Positions 21,290 through 27,735 of a stretch of DNA of 27,735 nt are shown piece by piece. The stretch lies in contig JNEM01009066.1 of assembly GCA_000697335.1 (NCBI GenBank), forward strand, positions 1-27,735. The letters run 5' to 3'. Numbering within the stretch: the first letter of the stretch is position 1; the number at the start of each line of letters is the position of its first letter. The translations under genes and the position numbers were made by a program. The notes under the pieces are model-generated. The model had not been told where the DNA came from and ran no database searches. It worked only from the letters and a program-made list of their open reading frames with translations. This stretch comes from Conidiobolus incongruus B7586 (Eukaryota; Entomophthoromycota; Entomophthoromycetes; Entomophthorales; Conidiobolaceae).

Positions 21290-22306
21290 TTAAAGGCAAA
21301 GAACGCGTTCTGGGTTAACTTGGTAGCATTTGGTACCTTCTGTGCATTGACCTTTACGCCAATAACCCCAGTCACATACGAGATAATCTTCTTCGGAACA
21401 TACCCATGTACCGTGTTTACATCTGCGTTGATGGGGTCCACCTGTAGGTTTGGGTTTTTGTATTTGAGTAGGATCAGCAGTAGGAATTGGCCTGGTGACA
21501 GGGGGCTTAGTAACTGGAGGCTTGTTGGGTTGATCTGCAACAGGAGGTTTGTTGACTGGAGGATTAGTGACAGTAGGTTTGTTGATGGAAGTATTAGTAA
21601 CGGGTGGCTTGACGGATGTAGTCTCAGGATTTGGGGATTTATCGGTGGTGGATGGAGGATTAACTGGCCCAGTGACGCCCTTTCCAGTCACAGACACGAG
21701 AGGGCGATTTTCATAGTACTCGGCACCAGTTCTGGCATTGGAAAATTCGGGAATGGTAGGCTTTCCAGGCATGTTGACCTCAACAATCTTGGGACCAGTG
21801 AGAACACCATTGGGATTACCTTCGATAATAACATCGGCACAGTTCATGTAGTATTCACGGTTACCTGTCCAATTGACCCAGGTCCAAGCGAAGGTAGCAG
21901 GGCCAGAAGGAGCATTCTCAGGAATAGTTACTTCGTAGTCGAGAACACCATTCTTCATACAGTTGCCAAGAATTGTTTGAATAGAAACAAAGGTTTTATC
22001 ATCATAGCTTAAAGAGATTTCACAATGACCACCATTATGAGTAGCACCACCAGCCAAAGACCATTTAACAGTTTCACCAGCTTTCATTGTCTGGGAGGCG
22101 GGACCCTTAGGACGACCACAGGGAAAAGGTAGTCTGAAACCACCGGGACCGCTCAAAGGAGATTGTAAGTCATAATCAACTTTTCCAGCCTTAGTATAAT
22201 CGGGGTTGAATTTTGAATATCTGGCAAGAGGTTTCATCAATAACATATGGCTTGCCACGGGCACAGCCAAAAGAGAAGTCAAAATTTGAATCATAATAGC
22301 AGTCAT
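21290..22306 (-). CDS. AA11-type chitin-active lytic polysaccharide monooxygenase with C-terminal Cys-rich module (338 aa)
   Basis: Paralog of the gene at 12487, with nearly the same catalytic domain and a longer linker. The signal peptide ends VPVAS, giving mature His20 as the N-terminal brace residue. His90 in THNGGHC is the probable second copper ligand and Tyr153 in NREYYMNC the axial residue. Cys63, 95, 116 and 156 probably form the family disulphides. The linker spans roughly 215-292 and is built from KPPV/TNPPVN-like units, about 18 residues longer than in the paralog. The tail (296-337) has six cysteines in the same order as the paralog and resembles CBM19/X278 chitin-binding modules. 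Expected role: oxidative opening of crystalline chitin outside the cell, feeding chitinases. The start is supported by the signal peptide and by the upstream palindrome at the same distance as in the paralog. Confidence 0.9.
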   Translation of the reverse strand: MTAIMIQILTSLLAVPVASHMLLMKPLARYSKFNPDYTKAGKVDYDLQSPLSGPGGFRLPFPCGRPKGPASQTMKAGETVKWSLAGGATHNGGHCEISLSYDDKTFVSIQTILGNCMKNGVLDYEVTIPENAPSGPATFAWTWVNWTGNREYYMNCADVIIEGNPNGVLTGPKIVEVNMPGKPTIPEFSNARTGAEYYENRPLVSVTGKGVTGPVNPPSTTDKSPNPETTSVKPPVTNTSINKPTVTNPPVNKPPVADQPNKPPVTKPPVTRPIPTADPTQIQKPKPTGGPHQRRCKHGTWVCSEEDYLVCDWGYWRKGQCTEGTKCYQVNPERVLCL

Positions 22307-22350
22307 TTGAATTACACTTTCTATATCTTAAAACCTTGGATCTATCACAG

Positions 22351-22365
22351 AAACTCACAGAGTTT
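22351..22365. promoter_or_regulatory. Palindrome AAACTC-ACA-GAGTTT, second AA11 gene
   Basis: Inverted repeat with 6-bp arms and the same ACA centre as at 13490-13502, at the same distance before the start codon (about 45 bp). Its survival in otherwise diverged leader sequence suggests function. Confidence 0.5.
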
Positions 22366-22400
22366 GAAATGATTTAATGATGAAAGCATTGATAACTTTG

Positions 22401-22413
22401 AGCCAATATATAT
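22401..22413 (-). promoter_or_regulatory. TATA-like box, second AA11 gene
   Basis: TATATAT (22407-22413), about 100 bp before the start codon, directly beside an ATTGG (inverted CCAAT) motif on the minus strand. Moderate to weak in AT-rich DNA. Confidence 0.35.
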
Positions 22414-22474
22414 GTTTCAAAAATAATAACTGTTTTATGCTTGTATAACGAATGGATAAGATAACAAGATTATT

Positions 22475-22590
22475 ATTGCAAGTTGGGCGTAATCACAGAT
22501 GATAATTAAGTAGCAAATGAATACGTTAATAGGGAAATATTTACCTCAATTTTATCCTGTCAATTTGTACACTTTAAAAATCCAGTCATC
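22475..22590 (-). promoter_or_regulatory. Conserved upstream module, AA11 copy 3
   Basis: ATTGCAAGTTGGGCGTAA, a 17-base gap, GTAGCAAATGA, then a TTAATAGGGAAATATTTACC block, with fainter similarity beyond. It begins 169 bp before the ATG, against 157 bp in copy 1. A short plus-strand frame starting at 22517 overlaps it and shows no coding support. Confidence 0.5.
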
Positions 22591-25500
22591 CAGTGATACG
22601 CCAAATATTAAAAAGCTTCATTATCATTGTACACCGTTATCTGAATCAACTTTGAAATGTAAATTTGAGTCATTAACGCGAAATGGTAATACGCATTTTA
22701 CTTGATTTTCACTTTTAGTATTCCTCGGAATTTTCTATTCCTTACACTAGCTTTTTTAATAAAAACTTGATTCTTTTAAATATTTTAATGATATTACTTT
22801 TATTTGTTTTAAACAATATAAAATTTTAAATTACTCAGCTTCAAATATAATGGTATAAAGAATAAACACTTTAGGTTCAATATCATAAAATGAAGTATTA
22901 TTTCTTTAATCATTTTGATTAGTTAAAATCATTTAAATAATCTGTACTTAAATTTATTAAATCTCAAATTTCTATTAGTTTAAATTTATTTAGTTTATTT
23001 GTATTTAGACAATTAACTGATGTATTTAACAATCTATAATATTTGTGACTAATTCATTTATTTAATATACCAATTATTTTAACATTAAACGATTATAATT
23101 AGATTATAAACACTTAGTGATTATAATTAAGTATTTTTATAAAATTTAAATATAAAATATTTTCAAGTAAATTATAATAATTATATATATATATATATAT
23201 TCATTGAAATTAAACAATAATATAGTATTTAATAATTTGAGACAATTATATTATTTGTGATTTATAACAAGGTCAATATTTGATACAATTTATTTTATAT
23301 TTTAGGTTAAATATTTAGACGTGATCAGGTTTATGCAATTCATATCTAATAACATTTTATCTTGGTTACACTAGATATAGAAATTGATTATTTTAACATA
23401 TTTCAGATTTTCCTGTAATAATTTGTGTGGTATAGAAAAAATTATGGTGCAATATCGGTTGAATAAATAAATATTAGAATGTTTATAGAAGTATTTTAAA
23501 TTAAAAACTTTTTAAGTTGTCATTAGAAACGATTCTATTTCATATAAATGATTCCTGAAAATATTAAATATGTTACATCTCTATTAATCCTTGGTATTAC
23601 ATGTATACCAAGCTTTGTAAATTGGATTTTCAATTCCGAATAACTTGAATATGTTTTATATCATAAAGATCTATTGAATACCTTTCAATTATATATAACA
23701 TTTTCAAAGTAGTGAACATTTCATATTAAGTATAAGTCATAAATATCAGAATATATATCTTAACTCTACATCATTTTTTTAATGAAGAGAGCAGCGATTT
23801 TATCAATTACTTTGCTTGAATCCTGAGACATGTTAATATACTCAAAATAAACATATTTTAATAATTACTTATTGATTACATTAAAACTATATTCAAATAT
23901 AATAAATTCTTTGGAAAACGCATAAAAACAGTACTCTATTTTATCTAATTAATATTTTTTGTATTTTCTAAAAAAAAATCTAATTAATCAATGATTAATT
24001 GGTTACAAAATAGACTATTATAAAGTATTAATATAATTATAAGATTTTTTTAATAGTGAATATGTTATTTTAAAATTTGATCAATACAAATTGACCAAAT
24101 TTGGAAATTTTGGAACATTTATTCACAATCAGAAGGTTAAAACAATCAAAATTTTGACAACATAAACTCATATTATGTTTATATTATATGTTAGCTATGT
24201 AATAGAATATTTGATATCAAAGGAAACATCAATTAATATATTGTCGGTTGTCATCAGATTTTTAATTAATGATCATTGATTCAATAATATTAGTTTATAA
24301 AAAATAGTACGCTATATTTATTAAAAAGTGAAATTTAAAAAAATATAAAAATGATTCGATCATTAAAATCTATAATTAACAATAATAATGCCAATAGTTA
24401 ATTTTTTCAACTAAACGTTGTTTGGACACCATAATATATCACAAAGTACTGATTTAATCAACAACTACAAGACTTTGGATTATACTGATTAAAAAGCGCA
24501 ATTTTAAATATAAAATATCAATAATTAGATTTTGTCAACTAAATATTCATGGCTTAATAAATATTATAATACTTATATATTTCTCAAAATACTAGAGAAC
24601 CTTTTTGTATTATTAAATTTATTACTTGCCAAAACTAAAATAGATATAATTAATTTTCGGAATTTGACAACTAAAGGGTGTTTATTATGATTTAATAAAT
24701 GGTTACTTGTATTATTATTTTCGGACCTTTTTCAATCATTTATTAATTCCATTTTTTAATAATTATTTCAAATATTGATTATATTATGGTATTTAATATA
24801 TAATTTTTTTAACAAACTATAATTATATAAGAGAAACCAATATTATTTAGTAAACCCATTACAATTTTACATTCGTGGTAGATTGGAAGTATTTCTTTAT
24901 TTACATTTAATTTATATCTCAGAATATCTAATTAAATCATCAAATCTTACAATTTAATATTTTCAGTATAATCCAATTAGACAGAACTATATTTCAATGA
25001 AGACAAATAGAGCTTATATCGCTGTTTTATAATATTATATAACATTTATAATTTCTATTTCAAAAATCATTTCAAAATTATTTTTGATGTAATATTTATT
25101 TATCGTATAATCCATTCACCATACTATGAATATGTTTTTGTTTATACTCAAAAATAATAATATTAGATATTTTAAATATTTCATCACTTATAGTATATTT
25201 TTGATTAATATAATGTTTAAGATTAAATCTTCCATATGGTATATCTAATCAATTTGATTGTGTCGATTTAGGTGTTACAATAATATTTTGTGGGCTGAAT
25301 TCAGTGTAACCCCACAGCTAATCCAAGTTAATCATATTTGTTTGAATTAATGATATAATAGGTTTTATTACAAATTACAAGTGTTTATTCAAATTCAGAT
25401 GAATAATTTTAGGTGATAATCAAGTTTTTAAACATTATCAATGTCTATTCTTTTCCAGATATTATCATAAACTATTCTTACCACACAACTTGACACAATA

Positions 25501-27099
25501 AAATAGTTATAAACAATATATTATAATGTTTATATAATTAAGATAAATTTATAATATCAGTATTTATAATTCAATTTTTATTGAATTTTTGATTTTTAGT
25601 AATAAATAATTCAATATTAATATTTCAATATATTAATATATTGGATTCTTGAAACCAGTGTCAGAGTTTTGGCTTTTAGTTATATATGTGAGTGGATTTT
25701 GATCTTTATATGCAAATTTTTGGAATTAATTATTTAATATTTGATTAAACTTTTGAAATGTCCGTTTTATTATTTAAAAGTTTTAATATATTTATTAAGT
25801 AAAAAATAATAAGTTTATAGGGTATTATTTAATAAATATAATTTCAAAAATATATCTCATTTATAAAATTAATAGTATTTAATATTTATTTTAATTCATA
25901 GATATAAAATATTATATATATATATATAAATTAAACTTAAAAGTTAGTATTATCATAATATCATTTATATTGATAAAATATTTATAATACTTAGGACAAA
26001 TCGATATATAAAAACTAAGCAAACTTAAATATTAATTAAATATTATAATTTATAATTATATTTTATTATTTTTTTTAAAACTATGGACTTATTTTTTATA
26101 TTTTATTTTGAATCTATTATGTCAAGTTATTTAATTTATATAACAGATTAATTTTCATAATTATTAAAATAAAATTACTTATAATTATTTTTTAATAATT
26201 TGATTATTTATAATAAACTATTATTTAATATTATAAAAAGAAAAAATTTAAAAAATAATTAAAAAACTAATATTATAATAATAAAGGATTAATATTAGTT
26301 TATAATTAAATAGTTAAATGATTAATTATAATCTAAAAACTATATATTAGTATATAACTAATTATTTTCAGGAATTACAAAATCTTATACTATTATATTA
26401 TATATATCTATAATATAATATTAATAAACTTTGTCCTAAAACATTATAATTAATATATAATAGTTTAATTTAATTTTTTATTAACCAAATAAAAATAAAT
26501 ATGATAAATAAAATTTATAATCTTTAAAACACTTTATCAATAATTATTTACTGATTAGTAATATTTAGATATTTATCCAAATTATAGATTTATATTTTAG
26601 TACTTTAATAATACTTGACTTTTTAAATTTATAAGTAAATTTAATATTTTTCTTAATTTAAATTTTTTTAATTGATTATTGAATAATATTCTTTCTTTAT
26701 TTTATTTGTTTTATTAGATTTTAATTAAATCCTATATTATTAACTAAATAGACCATTTAAGCCGATTAGTAGCGAACAAAAAGGACAAGTATTAAATTTG
26801 ATATTTATCTTTAATATCTCAGAAATAAGTTAAATTTAAGATATATAATCCTAAAATACTAACAAGTAAAATAAAAATATTTTTATTAATTTATTAATCA
26901 AATAAATACCAATTTAATAAATAGTATTTTTAATAATTTCAAACTACTCTAATATATAGAAATATATTAATTTGAATTTAATTTAAGGTCAAAAATATAT
27001 ATAATAATTTATTCATATTATGTTTTTAATATTAGTTAAAATTTTCATTTTGTTATAATAATTTATTATAAAATGAAAATAATTTTGATTAAATTATAT
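22591..27099. other. Long AT-rich spacer, no gene recognised
   Basis: Very AT-rich throughout. The only structure I could make out is a set of diverged repeats at about 24140-24710 (entered separately), AT microsatellites near 23183 and 25914, and a slightly GC-richer patch near 25280-25330 without a recognisable motif. Confidence 0.55.
24140..24710. repeat. Degenerate, irregular tandem repeats
   Basis: A motif like ATTTTG(T/A)CAACTAAA followed within about 15 bases by TTTAT/CATAATAT-like sequence recurs near 24150, 24405, 24525 and 24665. A second motif, ATTAAAAAG(T/C)G.AATTT, recurs near 24320 and 24490. Spacings of about 125-250 bp suggest a worn tandem duplication. The alignment was by eye and is weak. 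Confidence 0.3.
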
Positions 27100-27464
27100 T
27101 GTTGTATTTCAAAATTCATCATTCCTTCCAGTTTGATAGCTAAACCAATATTATTTCTATTTTAAGCTGGCTTTGTCAGTTTATAATTGAAGGATACTCT
27201 TTGTTCTCTTTGTTTTCTTTATTAGATTTTATCCAAACCCCATATCATTCATTGATTCAATTATTTAAACCCAATAGTGATAAAGATGGAGAAAAAGTTT
27301 TTTTTATTTTTGGATATTCTGCTACGACGCCTCAACAGTAAGTTTTCAAACCTACAGTCCCGACACGTTAAAGAGCAGGATTAATAAATAATTTACTAAA
27401 TCATATTTTGAGTACTTTTCTAACTACAATCTTTATATATAAAACTTAATATAAAAACACAACA
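27100..27464. mobile_element. LTR-like element fossil, copy b (probable solo LTR)
   Basis: A 365-bp partner of the element at 15086-15445, same orientation. It begins TGTTGT and ends ACAACA, a perfect 6-bp inverted tip, with ATAT on both sides as a 4-bp target duplication. This copy keeps more G and C and is closer to the presumed ancestral form. No coding frame. Solo LTR is favoured over a small DNA transposon because of the TG/CA ends. Confidence 0.6.
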
Positions 27465-27735
27465 ATATTGTTAATTAATTTTGGAGTTAAAAAATATATG
27501 TTTTTTATTTTAATTAGTGATATTAATAATATAATATAATATTAATATTTATATTATAATTTATATTTATCAAAAGAATTATTAACTTTATTAATATATA
27601 TTTTAATTTAAGTTGATTTAAAATTATATTTTTTAAAATCAATATAGTTATTTATATTAGTAAAATTGATATATAATTAGCTTATTTAGTAAAATCCATA
27701 ATATCTATCAATATTAACTATATATCAGAATATAT
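27465..27735. other. AT-rich end of window
   Basis: No gene or repeat seen after the LTR-like element. Confidence 0.6.

Noticed and set aside
21320-22012. 230-codon plus-strand open frame
   Set aside because: Antisense to the second AA11 gene; its repetitive Gly/Arg/Trp content is the mirror of the Pro/Thr linker codons.
22517-22705. 62-codon plus-strand frame
   Set aside because: Begins inside the conserved AA11 upstream module, has no recognisable feature, and is not matched upstream of the other copies.
1-27735. CRISPR arrays, bacterial operons, prophage or complete rRNA/tRNA genes
   Set aside because: No regularly spaced repeats, ribosome-binding sites, clustered same-strand genes or complete tRNA folds were seen; all evidence points to a eukaryotic nuclear region.

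Overview
The window looks like nuclear DNA of an early-diverging, very AT-rich fungus. Entomophthoromycotina (Conidiobolus-like) is my best guess. The grounds are a secreted GH3 beta-glucosidase together with AA11-type lytic polysaccharide monooxygenases (a fungal family), eukaryotic secretion signals, no operon structure, long and extremely AT-rich spacers, and TATA and poly(A)-like signals instead of ribosome sites. The lineage is an inference, not something the sequence proves. None of the intact genes shows an intron.

Layout. A GH3 gene on the minus strand is cut by the left edge (1-2171). A 6.7 kb gene-poor spacer follows, holding a GC-richer island (about 3690-4070) and a long decayed coding-like stretch (about 5620-7990). 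A second, complete GH3 gene runs the other way (8842-11202), so the two are head-to-head inverted copies. Next comes a tandem, all-minus-strand AA11 family: an intact gene (12487-13446), a dead copy (about 16024-17200) and a second intact gene (21290-22306). The spacers hold two related mobile-element fossils with LTR-like ends (15086-15445 and 27100-27464), another GC-richer island (about 14440-14760), a tRNA-shaped 73-nt relic (about 20665) and simple repeats. From 22600 to the right edge I see no gene.

How the genes fit together. All intact products start with a signal peptide and act outside the cell. AA11 enzymes cut crystalline chitin oxidatively, and here each carries a Pro/Thr linker and a Cys-rich putative chitin-binding tail. 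The GH3 enzymes should trim beta-linked gluco-oligosaccharides. Together this is a small locus for breaking down chitin and glucan, suited to a fungus that feeds on arthropods or fungal debris.

The most interesting signals: (1) the two GH3 copies are mosaics of perfectly identical blocks (458, 186 and 143 bp) inside otherwise diverged sequence, which points to recent gene conversion; (2) all three AA11 copies, including the dead one, keep a roughly 70-110 bp upstream module with constant internal spacing, and both live copies add a palindrome, AACTC-ACA-GAGTT, about 45 bp before the start codon; (3) the 360-365 bp fossil pair has matching TG/CA ends and 4-bp target duplications. I did not find a clearly new enzymatic system.
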